Positions 41,845-50,061 of a stretch of DNA of 64,000 bases are shown here, piece after piece. The stretch covers positions 29,649 to 93,648 of the forward strand of contig JBGSOV010000019.1 in assembly GCA_041738935.1 (NCBI GenBank), read 5' to 3'. This DNA comes from JBGSOV01 sp041738935 (lineage in GTDB: Bacteria; Patescibacteriota; Gracilibacteria; CAIRYL01; GCA-016699755). Under the pieces are notes generated by a model. It was not told the origin of the DNA. It ran no database searches and saw only the letters and a list, made by a program, of their open reading frames with translations. Every line of letters begins with the position of its first letter. The first letter of the stretch is position 1. A program made the position numbers and the translations under genes.

Positions 41845-41872
41845 ACACCCCATCTGATGCGGGTGTTTTTTT
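41845..41872. terminator. Bidirectional terminator
   Basis: ACACCC (41845-41850) pairs with GGGTGT (41861-41866), with CAT/ATG pairing in the loop. T-runs occur on both sides when read on each strand: seven T rightward, and CTTTTTAATTTTT leftward. It would end the candidate RNA on the plus strand and the 3-dehydroquinate synthase II transcript on the minus strand. Confidence 0.8.
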
Positions 41873-41932
41873 ATTTCTCTCAGATTCCGTAGTCCAAAAA
41901 AACGTATATCAACTTCCGATTCTCTTTGCTGA

Positions 41933-42937
41933 TTATTGTTCGCGAATCGTCTCGTTAATCGCTTCGCCAAAATGTCTGCCGGTTGCTTCGCCAAAAAATG
42001 CCAATACTTCGTCGCCGAGCTTGATAGTTGTTACCGAAATAGGCTTGCCTTTGGGCGTCGTCAGGCGGATGGTTTCGGCATTTTGCATCACGAGTGAGAC
42101 GCGCTTGCCATCTTTGTTTTCGGCGATGACAAGAAGCATGGGACGGCGCTCGATTTTGTTGCGCCCGATTGCCACAATCTGCGATTTGCCGTCGGGATCA
42201 ACAGCCAATACTTCGTCGCCAGTCGTCAGTTCGCACAAATACTTGGTACGATTGTCAGGCAGGCGTATATAGGCATGTACCGCGCCGGCATTGACCCGAA
42301 ACGGTCGTGCCGCACAAAACGGACTTTGCACATTTTCGTTATGAACCAAAAACATTGCTTTGCTCGAATCTCCCACCAATAATCCAGTCCCGGGAGGCAA
42401 AATTGAAGTGGTGTCCAAACAACAACGGTCACTCATAGTGACTGCTTTTGTTTCGATAATCTTGACTGTTTCAAGTGTCACTGTCTCTGCACCAATCTCA
42501 CGGACGATTTTGGCAGTTGCCAAAATATCGTTGACTGATTTTGGTTGGAGCAAAATGCCGTCCGCGCCGCGCTCCATGGTTTCGAGCGCGAGTTTTGCTT
42601 CGGTAGGATTTTTGACAGTTTGAATGAGATTGGTGGTTTTGGAAATCAGATTTTCGAGCGGAATAATCGTCCAGTCGATGTTTTCGACGATTACCGGAAT
42701 CTTACCTTTGTGCGCGACCACTTTGTCTTCGTCTGCTTTTTGGGTGATGGTGACATGCGCCACATCTTTGCCAAGCACAACGTCGCCATCTTCGGCAATA
42801 GTTGTGACTTTCCCCATTTTTTTGACGAGTTCTGATTTGCCTTTTTCGAGATAAATCGCATCGACTCCTGCTTCAATAGCAGCGGTCAAAAGTTTTTTAT
42901 CAAAGGTGCGCAGGTCAATCCAGAAGAGTTTTTTCAT
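41933..42937 (-). CDS. 3-dehydroquinate synthase II (archaeal AroB' type)
   Basis: The 334-residue protein matches the MJ1249-like family, which makes 3-dehydroquinate from 2-amino-3,7-dideoxy-threo-hept-6-ulosonate, bypassing DAHP and classical AroB. Hallmarks are the N-terminal FWIDLRTFDK and DRCCLDTTSILPPGTGLLVG near 167. GMFLVHxE-like AMFLVHNENVQ leads into ARPFRVNAGAVHAYIRLP near 206-223, and KIERRPMLLVIAE lies near 255. The family is archaeal, with scattered bacterial members, some in secondary metabolism. The partner aldolase is not in the window. It is 10 bases after ssb in the same direction. Confidence 0.9.
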   Translation of the reverse strand: MKKLFWIDLRTFDKKLLTAAIEAGVDAIYLEKGKSELVKKMGKVTTIAEDGDVVLGKDVAHVTITQKADEDKVVAHKGKIPVIVENIDWTIIPLENLISKTTNLIQTVKNPTEAKLALETMERGADGILLQPKSVNDILATAKIVREIGAETVTLETVKIIETKAVTMSDRCCLDTTSILPPGTGLLVGDSSKAMFLVHNENVQSPFCAARPFRVNAGAVHAYIRLPDNRTKYLCELTTGDEVLAVDPDGKSQIVAIGRNKIERRPMLLVIAENKDGKRVSLVMQNAETIRLTTPKGKPISVTTIKLGDEVLAFFGEATGRHFGEAINETIREQ

Positions 42938-42947
42938 AAATAAGAAT

Positions 42948-43784
42948 TTAGAAAGGAAGGTCTTCGGGCTTGATGTCTGATTCGTACTTGATCTCGGGAA
43001 TATCGACAGCTGGAGCAGGTTGATCGTCTTGGTCAGTGTTTTTAAACTTGGCTACTGGCGCCGCTCCATCGGCAAATTCAAGATTTTTGGCGCCCAGTTG
43101 CAACACATGATCGGCAGTGATTTCGGTGGCGTAGCGTTTTTCGCCGTCGGGTGTTTCCCAGCTGCGGGTTTGTAGGCGTCCGCGAACATAGATCTTTTCG
43201 CCAGTTTTCATTTTGTCAGCAATTTCTTGCGCCAAAGCGCCCCACGCCACAACCGTGTGGAATTCGGTTTCTTCTTTTTGTTCGTTCGTTGTGCGATCTT
43301 GCCAACGGCGATTGGTGGCGATGCCCAGATTGGCAACGGTTTGTCCGCTCGTGGTTTGACGAATTTCTGGTTCGCGCGTCAAATTTCCCAAAACTTCGGC
43401 TTGATTGAGTCCGCCAGCGATTGCCGAGCTTTCGGGCAACATGGCGACTTCTTTTTTAGAATCGAGTAAAATAATTTCGTCCGCGATGACTTTAGTTTTG
43501 TAGCGTTTTTGTCCATTGTCGCCTTCCCAGCTTTCGGTTTTGATGCGTCCCGAAACATAGATTTGGCTGCCAGCCCGGCAATAATCGCCAACAATTTCTG
43601 CCAATTTGCGCCAGACGGTGACGGTGTGATAGCTGCTCAGAATTGCTTCTTCGCCGTTTTCTTTGACGACTTTTCCGACGGACTTGATATTGATATCGCA
43701 AACACTGGTGCCGTTGCCCAGCTGTCTGACTTCGGGATTTTCGGTTAAGTGTCCGATGATTTGGATGTGATTGAGTGAATACAT
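42948..43784 (-). CDS. ssb: Single-stranded DNA-binding protein with two OB folds
   Basis: The 278-residue protein starts at the ATG 43784 (MYSLNHIQIIGHL). OB fold 1 spans about 2-105 (GHLTENPEVRQLGNGTSVCDINI, then QIYVSGRIKTESW) and OB fold 2 about 125-232 (GNLTREPEIRQTTSGQTVANLGIATNRRW, then KIYVRGRLQTRSW). A short linker ends in an acidic tip DIKPEDLPF, which is the partner-binding tail. Most bacterial SSBs have one OB fold and form tetramers; two per chain would form dimers as in Deinococcus. A good promoter lies upstream. Confidence 0.93.
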   Translation of the reverse strand: MYSLNHIQIIGHLTENPEVRQLGNGTSVCDINIKSVGKVVKENGEEAILSSYHTVTVWRKLAEIVGDYCRAGSQIYVSGRIKTESWEGDNGQKRYKTKVIADEIILLDSKKEVAMLPESSAIAGGLNQAEVLGNLTREPEIRQTTSGQTVANLGIATNRRWQDRTTNEQKEETEFHTVVAWGALAQEIADKMKTGEKIYVRGRLQTRSWETPDGEKRYATEITADHVLQLGAKNLEFADGAAPVAKFKNTDQDDQPAPAVDIPEIKYESDIKPEDLPF

Positions 43785-43895
43785 GAAAGTGAAAAAGAAG
43801 AAAACGTCGAGCCCCAGTATGCCGTAAGTTTGACGTGGAAACAAAATCTTTTCTGTTCCCGCTTAATCAGCTCTCATCAAGGCAGCGACTTATCT

Positions 43896-43923
43896 ACTAT
43901 ATTTATTTGTAGTTTTTTGTCAA
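43896..43923 (-). promoter_or_regulatory. ssb promoter
   Basis: On the minus strand TTGACA (43918-43923), a 16-base spacer and TATAGT (43896-43901). The transcript would start near 43890, leaving a leader of about 105 bases before the ssb ATG. Confidence 0.7.
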
Positions 43924-43984
43924 CTGCTCCTGCCTGCGTCTTGCAAAAAAATATGTCAGAATCACTGCGATTTTTTGTATTCCC

Positions 43985-44590
43985 TTGAGTTCGTCCTTAC
44001 CTGTTCCCATCGAAAACCTGATTGAATCCTTGCGTATTTTGCCCGGTGTCGGACAAAAAACTGCGGCACGCTTGGCGTTTTTTTTGCTGCGCAATCCCGA
44101 AGCCACGCGCCAAAAGCTGGGGAATTCAATTTTGGACGTGAGTCACAATTTACGAAAATGCGCAAAGTGCGGGCATTTTGCAGATGAAACGATATGTGGG
44201 ATTTGTCAAGATACTCGGCGCGATCAGAGCATCATTTGCGTGGTGGAAGACGCGCTTGATTTGCTGGCGGTCGAAAAATCTTCTGCTTTCAAAGGACTTT
44301 ATCATGTGCTGGGCGGCGCGCTGGCGCCACTCGATGGAATCGGTCCGGAGGATCTCGAAATCGATAGTCTGGTCGCGCGTCTGCAGGCTGGCGAAGTTTC
44401 TGAGATTATTGTCGCAACCAATCCCACGCTTGAGGGCGAAGCAACGGCGGCACTCTTGCAACGGCGCTTAATTAATTTTCCGATGCTTAAAATTACGCGA
44501 CTTGCGCGCGGCATTCCGGTTGGCGGCGATGTCGAATATGCAGACGAAATTACGCTGGCGCGTTCGCTTGAAAATCGGGTGATGCTGTAA
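43985..44590 (+). CDS. recR: Recombination protein RecR
   Basis: RecR helps RecFO load RecA at gaps. The 201-residue protein has the helix-hairpin-helix ILPGVGQKTAARLAFFLL near 18-35. It also has a four-Cys zinc finger (CAKCGHFADETICGIC) near 58-73 and a Toprim domain (VVEDALDLLAVEKSS, YHVLGGALAPLDGIGPEDL) ending in GIPVGGDVEYADEITL. The start is a TTG at 43985, since no ATG precedes the conserved PIENLIESL; length is normal with it. It is divergent from ssb. Confidence 0.95.
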   Translation: MSSSLPVPIENLIESLRILPGVGQKTAARLAFFLLRNPEATRQKLGNSILDVSHNLRKCAKCGHFADETICGICQDTRRDQSIICVVEDALDLLAVEKSSAFKGLYHVLGGALAPLDGIGPEDLEIDSLVARLQAGEVSEIIVATNPTLEGEATAALLQRRLINFPMLKITRLARGIPVGGDVEYADEITLARSLENRVML

Positions 44591-44602
44591 AAAAATAGAG
44601 CT

Positions 44603-44631
44603 TTGACACAAAATTTGAAATGTGAAAGAAT
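44603..44631 (+). promoter_or_regulatory. Promoter of the FabD-like gene
   Basis: TTGACA (44603-44608), a 17-base spacer and AAGAAT (44626-44631), 28 bases before the ATG at 44660. Confidence 0.5.
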
Positions 44632-44659
44632 TTGCAATTGAATATTTTGAAATTGGATT

Positions 44660-45667
44660 ATGAAAAAAATTGGAATTATTGGTTCTGGACAAGGTGGAAA
44701 AAATCCAAATGCAGCCGGACAAAAGGCAGAGCTTGATTCGGTTTCAAAAGATAATCCTTTTCATTCTCTTGATACTGCGACGCAACAAATGGTAATGTCC
44801 GGTGATAGTGATATCCAAAATGGCTATACGCATCCGACGATTCTCGAAACGAGCGCTGCGCTGTGGCACGAGTTTGTTACTGAACTCCAAAACATTGATC
44901 CCGATTTTGACGAAACACATTTTGAACTTGGCGGATTTTCATTGGGACAACTCTTTGCGATGTGGGCTGCTGGCTCATTCGCGTCCGCCGAAGACTTTCG
45001 GACTTTTTATAAGGCACGTGCGGACGCGCTAGATTTTGCCGCAGACAGTACGCCAAGTCGACTCAGGGTGTTGATGGGTGTCACGCGAGAAGAACTGGCT
45101 GCAGCTTTGGCAGCCAATGCAGAATTGGCACAACTGATATTCCCTGCAATCTATGCTGATCCAAGTTCGACAGTCGTTGGCGTATCGGTCGAGACTTCTG
45201 AACAAGGTCTTCAGCTTTTATCCGAGACCTTGAACAGGCGCATCAAAGCGATTGACGCGGGTGCAGTGATGGCGTTTCATACCGAATTGGGGCAAGAAGC
45301 AGCTATCCCTTTTGTAAAAATGACGGCTGATGTGCGCAACCGACTTGTGGTTCCCGACAACAAAAAAACTGCGCTTTGGTCAAATTCCACAGGCAAAATC
45401 ATGGTGGATCCCTCTCAAGAATCTGTCAATCACCTGACAAAACCAGTAGAATTTCAGCAAATCATCGAAGGCATGCTGAATAATGGCGTAGTAAAATTTA
45501 TAATATTTGGGCTTGCTGGTAACGACACGTTGACTAAAAAAATCGAAAGCATCGCCCAAAAAAGTAACCGAGCAGTAACGGTAAATTTTGTCGATACCGT
45601 AACAAAGGCAAAAGTAGTCGCTCAAAATATGCTAACGACCGAGGTGATTGCTGCCGCTGCCGAATAA
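44660..45667 (+). CDS. Divergent FabD-like malonyl/acyl-CoA:ACP transacylase
   Basis: The 335-residue protein has the acyltransferase fold. GSGQGGKNP near 8-16 replaces the usual GQGSQ, the nucleophile elbow is GFSLGQ with Ser near 94 (canonical GHSLGE), an Arg lies in YKARADAL near 120, the catalytic His is in AFHTELG near 207, and SNSTGKI corresponds to the late N-x-TG motif. The catalytic Ser-His-Arg set is kept, but the His next to Ser and the Glu after it are lost. In fatty-acid synthesis FabD loads malonate on ACP; no ACP or FabH/F/G gene is near. Another acyl substrate is possible. Confidence 0.8.
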   Translation: MKKIGIIGSGQGGKNPNAAGQKAELDSVSKDNPFHSLDTATQQMVMSGDSDIQNGYTHPTILETSAALWHEFVTELQNIDPDFDETHFELGGFSLGQLFAMWAAGSFASAEDFRTFYKARADALDFAADSTPSRLRVLMGVTREELAAALAANAELAQLIFPAIYADPSSTVVGVSVETSEQGLQLLSETLNRRIKAIDAGAVMAFHTELGQEAAIPFVKMTADVRNRLVVPDNKKTALWSNSTGKIMVDPSQESVNHLTKPVEFQQIIEGMLNNGVVKFIIFGLAGNDTLTKKIESIAQKSNRAVTVNFVDTVTKAKVVAQNMLTTEVIAAAAE

Positions 45668-45678
45668 TCATTCACTTT

Positions 45679-46599
45679 ATGCAAACCAACCAAAACAAAC
45701 TCAAGCTAAAAATCGAAGAGCTGCTCGGTGAAAAAATTACGCAATTTGTACTACAAGGCAAGGGAGCATGCAACAACGCCTACTCTGTTGAGACAAATCA
45801 AGGCGGTCAATATATCGTAAAACAAGCGCGAGATGATAAAGAGCTTCACGAACAAAATAATTTGATTGTCGAGGCAAAAGTTGCTCAAACTCTTTTTGGT
45901 CTCAATCTCGCTGCGCCGACGCCTCGCGTAGTATTTGTTTCAGAAAATCCCGAAATGTACGGCTACGAATATCTTCCGGGTAATTTGATGATAGAAGAAT
46001 GGGCATCTCTTTCAGAAGACGAAAGAATTTGTATTTGCACTGCGCTTGGATATTTTCACGCAGAGATCGGGCAAAAATTTACGGAAGAAATGGCGCAAGC
46101 ATGTGGTGTCCAAATCAATGCATCTCGAGATATTCACCCAGAATCAATTGCAGAATACGAGAGGCTGATTGTTCGCGAAGATGTGCCAGAACAATATAAA
46201 ACATTGGCAAAAGAAGCGAGGGCAATGTTAGATACAACAATGGAGAGAGTGGTTTTTCAGTTTGTCCACAACGATTCGCACCACGAAAACATTATCATCA
46301 AGGACAAAATGATATCTGGTATTATTGATTTTGGTGATGCCGAATACGGAGAAATCGCCAAAGAATTTTCTCGTTACATCCGAGATTATCCGGATTATTT
46401 TCCATATATCGTTTCTGCTTACGAAAAAAAATCTGGAAACAAACTCTGCTACAAGCGCCTTGTCAGCAATGCTCTGCTCTCTGGTTTTGTTGATATCGTA
46501 GAAAATTACGAGAAGGGAGGAGAAAATCGAGTAAAAGCCGAAAAGGCTATAACAACATACAGAAGGCTGATGGACGAAGCAGCGATACGCGTTTTCTGA
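45679..46599 (+). CDS. Aminoglycoside phosphotransferase (APH)-fold kinase
   Basis: The 306-residue protein has the APH fold: an N-lobe with IVKQARDD (ATP-anchoring Lys near 48), the hinge region around GYEYLPGNLMI, the catalytic loop VHNDSHHEN (H197, D199, N204), and the metal motif IIDFGDAEYG (D217). Family members phosphorylate antibiotics, choline, homoserine, fructosamine and other small molecules; the substrate here is unknown. It lies 11 bases after the FabD-like gene, so the two are probably one operon. Confidence 0.85.
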   Translation: MQTNQNKLKLKIEELLGEKITQFVLQGKGACNNAYSVETNQGGQYIVKQARDDKELHEQNNLIVEAKVAQTLFGLNLAAPTPRVVFVSENPEMYGYEYLPGNLMIEEWASLSEDERICICTALGYFHAEIGQKFTEEMAQACGVQINASRDIHPESIAEYERLIVREDVPEQYKTLAKEARAMLDTTMERVVFQFVHNDSHHENIIIKDKMISGIIDFGDAEYGEIAKEFSRYIRDYPDYFPYIVSAYEKKSGNKLCYKRLVSNALLSGFVDIVENYEKGGENRVKAEKAITTYRRLMDEAAIRVF

Positions 46600-46687
46600 A
46601 AAGAATGCTTGGTAGCAAGCCGCATATCAGATTAATCTTGTTTTTCTTTTATTTTTTGTTCACTGCAAACACACCTTTCCATCCCAG

Positions 46688-46715
46688 TTGACAAGAAATC
46701 GCCATAGAATAGAAT
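46688..46715 (+). promoter_or_regulatory. Promoter of the subtilase-SLH gene
   Basis: TTGACA (46688-46693), a 16-base spacer and TAGAAT (46710-46715). Transcription would start near 46722, only a few bases before ATG 46726, suggesting a leaderless or nearly leaderless mRNA. The rest of the gap from 46600 holds no gene. Confidence 0.7.
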
Positions 46716-46725
46716 TAAACTAATC

Positions 46726-48826
46726 ATGTTTCCCTCGAATCATTAAAGGCATATATCTTTGTATTCTCTCGATTGTTCTTGTTGGCGGTCAGGTTTTTCC
46801 TGCCGCCGCCGACTCCTTGGCGACTACAGGTAACGCGCAAACGGCATTTGTGCCCGGAGAAGTCTTGGTACGATTCAAACTTCCTGCACAGGGTCAGTCG
46901 TATGTGCAAAGCCTCAACGATGCGGCGGTCGATCTTGCGCAAAAAGAAGAACTCGAAATCAAATCGCAGCAATCAAGCGGTCTCGTTCTTTTTCAAAAGT
47001 CGGGAGCGGATACGCAAAAACTCGTAAAAGACCTCAAAAACAATCCGACTGTAGAAATGGCGCAGCCGAATTATATTTTTTATTTGCCAAACAGCACTTC
47101 GTCATGGGCTGATGTCAGCGGCAATGTGGAGGATTTTGATATTGATGCCGATGACATTTGGAACGAAATCACCGGCAAGGGCGTGATTGTTGCTGTTCTC
47201 GATTCGGGCGTGGATGTTACGCAAGCAGAACTTCGCCCTAATATCTGGACAAATATCGGCGAAACCGATTGCAGCGATGGTATCGACAACGATGCCAATG
47301 GCTATATTGATGATTGCCACGGCTGGGATTTTACCGGAGACAATGCGCTCTCGCCAACGCCAGACAACGATCCGGCAGACAAATATGGACACGGAACAAA
47401 TGTGGCAAAGATTATTGCGGGCGCCAACAATGGAATGGGGCGTGTGGGGATAGCGCCAAATGCCACGATAATGCCGCTCAAAGTCATCGATCATACTGGT
47501 TTTGCGCCTGTCAGCGCCATTTTCGAGGCGATTTATTATGCAATGAATAACGGCGCGGATGTCATCAACATGAGCATCGGTGATCCCGAGTTTGACCCGT
47601 TTGAGGCAGATGCCGTTGCTGCGGCATACAAAGCAGGCATTGTTCTTGTCTCATCAGCAGGAAACGAACACTCGAGCACGCCAAAATATCCAGCGGCGTA
47701 CCCAGAAGTAATTGCGGTGAGTGCGGTCGATTCTGCCAATTTTGCTGCGCAGGCATCCAATTATGGCGAGTGGATCGATTTGGCGGCTCCCGGTGGATAC
47801 ACTTCGGCGGCGGCTCCGCATGTATCTGCAACAGCGGCACTTGTCTTGGAAAAATTTCCTGGAGCGAGTCCGGCGGAAATCGGAAATATTCTCAGACAAA
47901 GTGCGCATGATCTTGGTGCAACCGGAAAAGATGATTTTTATGGTTACGGCTTGGTGGATGCATACGCGGCACTTTTTCCGCCGCGCCTTACTTTGCTTTC
48001 AAAGATTCCAGAAGTAACAGATTCTGCCACACCTGCTTTTACTATCGGTTCCACAGAAGCTGGCGCAATCAATTTTGCAGGGAGTTGCGCGAGTAGTCAG
48101 ACAAATGTGATTGATGGCGAAACGACGATTCGATTGCGTGCGCTCAAAAATGGCATGTATTCCGATTGCACATTTACTGTCACCGATTCTCTCGGAAATA
48201 TCAGCGACGCACTCGCACTGCCTTCGTTTGCTGTTGCCGCAATCCTCGATTCTAGCGGTTCTCCTAGCGATGCGGAAAAATCAGAATTTCGTGATGTGCA
48301 TAATCATTGGGGCAAAACCTTTGTTTTGGGGCTTGTCGAGCGCAATGCTCTTACTGGTTACAGTGATAATACCATCAGACCAGATAATCCGATTTCGCGT
48401 GCTGAAGCTCTCAAAATCGCCTTACTTGCTTTTGATTATCCAATTATCACCAATGTTACTATGCGCCCTTTTGTTGATGTAGAAGAAGCGGCGTGGTATT
48501 TGCGATATATTGCCACTGCGAAAGAGGCAAAAATAGTGGATGGTTTTGCAGACGGAACGTTTCGCCCTAACGTGCAGATCTCGCGTGCCGAAGCGCTCAA
48601 ATTCATCAGTGTGGCTGCTGGTATTATCGTTGCTGATTTTAAGAACGAAAAGCCGCCTTTCGCGGATGTGCCAGTTGGCGCGTGGTATCTTCCCTACATC
48701 AATTGGGCGGTCAAGCAAGCGGTTGTCAGTGGGTATTCTGATGGCACCTTTGCTCCCGACAACACAATTACACGAGCAGAATTTAGCAAGATGGTGTATT
48801 TGACACTCGAATTATTAGGCAGATAA
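46726..48826 (+). CDS. Secreted subtilase with three SLH domains, frameshifted near its start
   Basis: From 46730 the frame encodes a classic signal peptide (FPRIIKGIYLCILSIVLV, then VFPAAADS), a protease prodomain, and an S8 domain. The S8 domain has Asp in AVLDSGVD (codon 47201), His in YGHGTNVAKI (47390) and Ser in TSAAAPHVSA (47804). An Ig-like domain and three SLH repeats (from about 48285, each with SRAEALK/TRAEFSK) follow. That frame has no ATG; ATG 46726 is one base out of frame, so one extra base around 46729-46734 is implied. Without it, the first standard start is TTG at 46817, losing the signal. A loop of about 15-20 residues before the catalytic Ser is missing. SLH repeats should attach it to the cell wall. 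Confidence 0.82.
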
Positions 48827-48849
48827 TTTTTTGGCAAGTAGCTTTACAA

Positions 48850-48878
48850 TTGGTTTCCTTCGGAAAATAAAGTATACT
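48850..48878 (+). promoter_or_regulatory. Promoter of the rhodanese gene
   Basis: TTGGTT (48850-48855), a 17-base spacer and TATACT (48873-48878), 78 bases before the ATG at 48957. Confidence 0.5.
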
Positions 48879-48956
48879 TACCAGATACGTCATAGACGAA
48901 TTTGTCGCGTAAAATCCAACAATCGCCCTCCCTGATATTTCTCAGACAAACAAACA

Positions 48957-50045
48957 ATGAAATGGTGTTTTCAAAAACCGGCACTTGCAGTCATCGCTTT
49001 CCTCGCGATAGCATTCCCCACAAGCGCGATGGCGATTCCGCCGCCAGATTTTCTTATTCAAGTTGCTTCGCAAATCGGAAGTTTTTTTGCAATTGGAATG
49101 GTGCTTTGTTCCGTAATATTTTCCACTTTGTATCAATTCGTCAAAGCGTACGCCATCAGTCATAAAAAAACCTTTTGGACTGTTTCGCTGATTGCAATCG
49201 TGTCAACAGCAGGAATTGGAGCGTACTTTTTTGACCAACACTATCAGCACAAACAGCAGACAATTTTGACCGATAAGTGGTCTCAAGAGTTGCGTGAAAG
49301 CGAGAATGGACTAAAATCCGCCCCACCAGAAAATACCGATATTCCGCTTTTTGCAGGCAATGAGACTGATTTTTACAAACTGAATAAAGATCTTGACGAA
49401 AAAATATCAAATGCAGAATTCCGCACAATTCTGGGTAGCAGCGCGGCGAGTGACTACATTATTTTGGATGCGCGCGAAAACATCGAATATGAGCTTGGTC
49501 ATATTCCCGGCAGCATCCACATGCGATTTGCTGACCTCACCGCCGGAGAGTGGAAGGAATTGCCGACCGATAAACACATTTATGTCATTTGTTTTTCTGG
49601 TATGAGAGGCAAAGAAGTCAGTGACTTTTTACGAGACAAAAAACTGGCGGCGCGATATCTCGAAAAAGGAGCATTCGATTGGGTAAATTTCGGAGGAAAC
49701 TGGGAAGGAAAAATTGATTTTTACAAAGTTTTTGCGGAAGAAAGATATTCGTCTCTCTTGTCTGCAGAACAGCTAGAACAGCTGCCGGCAGAAGTGGTTC
49801 TCGTAGATACTCGATTGCCACAAAAATATTCGCAAGGACATCTTGGCGGAGCGATAAATATTGCCACCCTCTCCACGCCGAGCAGCGAATTGCAAAGCCG
49901 TTACGCGCAAGTTGTGCAAGGATCAAAAGTCGTCACCATTTGTGACGAACTCGCGAGCTGTTTTGACGCGACCGTTACCGGCATCGAGCTCGAAAGAAGA
50001 GGTGTAATATTTTTGGGAAAATACAGCACCTCGGGGGAGTTTTAG
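48957..50045 (+). CDS. Membrane protein with two rhodanese domains
   Basis: The 362-residue protein begins with a signal or anchor helix (7-26). Two further helices lie at 34-58 and 72-92. Two rhodanese domains follow: about 140-245, with the active Cys in VICFSGMRG, and about 262-360, with TICDELASC. Both loops have a Cys, so both could carry sulfur; the first matches the canonical six-residue loop best. The catalytic domains are probably extracytoplasmic if the three helices are all inserted, but topology is uncertain. It precedes the PEP-synthase-like gene by 16 bases. Confidence 0.8.
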   Translation: MKWCFQKPALAVIAFLAIAFPTSAMAIPPPDFLIQVASQIGSFFAIGMVLCSVIFSTLYQFVKAYAISHKKTFWTVSLIAIVSTAGIGAYFFDQHYQHKQQTILTDKWSQELRESENGLKSAPPENTDIPLFAGNETDFYKLNKDLDEKISNAEFRTILGSSAASDYIILDARENIEYELGHIPGSIHMRFADLTAGEWKELPTDKHIYVICFSGMRGKEVSDFLRDKKLAARYLEKGAFDWVNFGGNWEGKIDFYKVFAEERYSSLLSAEQLEQLPAEVVLVDTRLPQKYSQGHLGGAINIATLSTPSSELQSRYAQVVQGSKVVTICDELASCFDATVTGIELERRGVIFLGKYSTSGEF

Positions 50046-50061
50046 GAATATTTTTATAGGA

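Larger units (their letters stand above)
41260..41872 (+). ncRNA. Candidate structured non-coding RNA, about 610 nt
   Basis: A promoter and a terminator bracket a region without a convincing gene. From 41455 it is packed with hairpins. These are CTCCCA/TGGGAG (41455-41478), a nested stem TTCTGA...TCAGAA enclosing GGCA/TGCC and CATA/TATG (41505-41550), and GCTTG/CAAGC (41551-41568). Next are GGATAT/ATATCC (41599-41627), CACGTG...CACGTG enclosing CCGCC/GGCGG (41644-41679), and GGTCG/CGACC (41691-41706). CTTCC/GGAAG (41714-41726) and GAGCA/TGCTC (41736-41752) complete the set. The 5' part is an A/C-rich tract. I compared it by eye with RNase P, tmRNA, SRP and 6S RNA motifs and saw no match. The strand follows from the promoter and terminator and is not certain. 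Confidence 0.5.

Noticed and set aside
41440..41872. RNase P RNA, tmRNA, SRP RNA or 6S RNA
   Set aside because: I looked on both strands for GAGGAAAGTCC, the tRNA-like 3' end with CCACCA, GGAAGGAAGCAGCC and a 6S-like closing stem and saw none.
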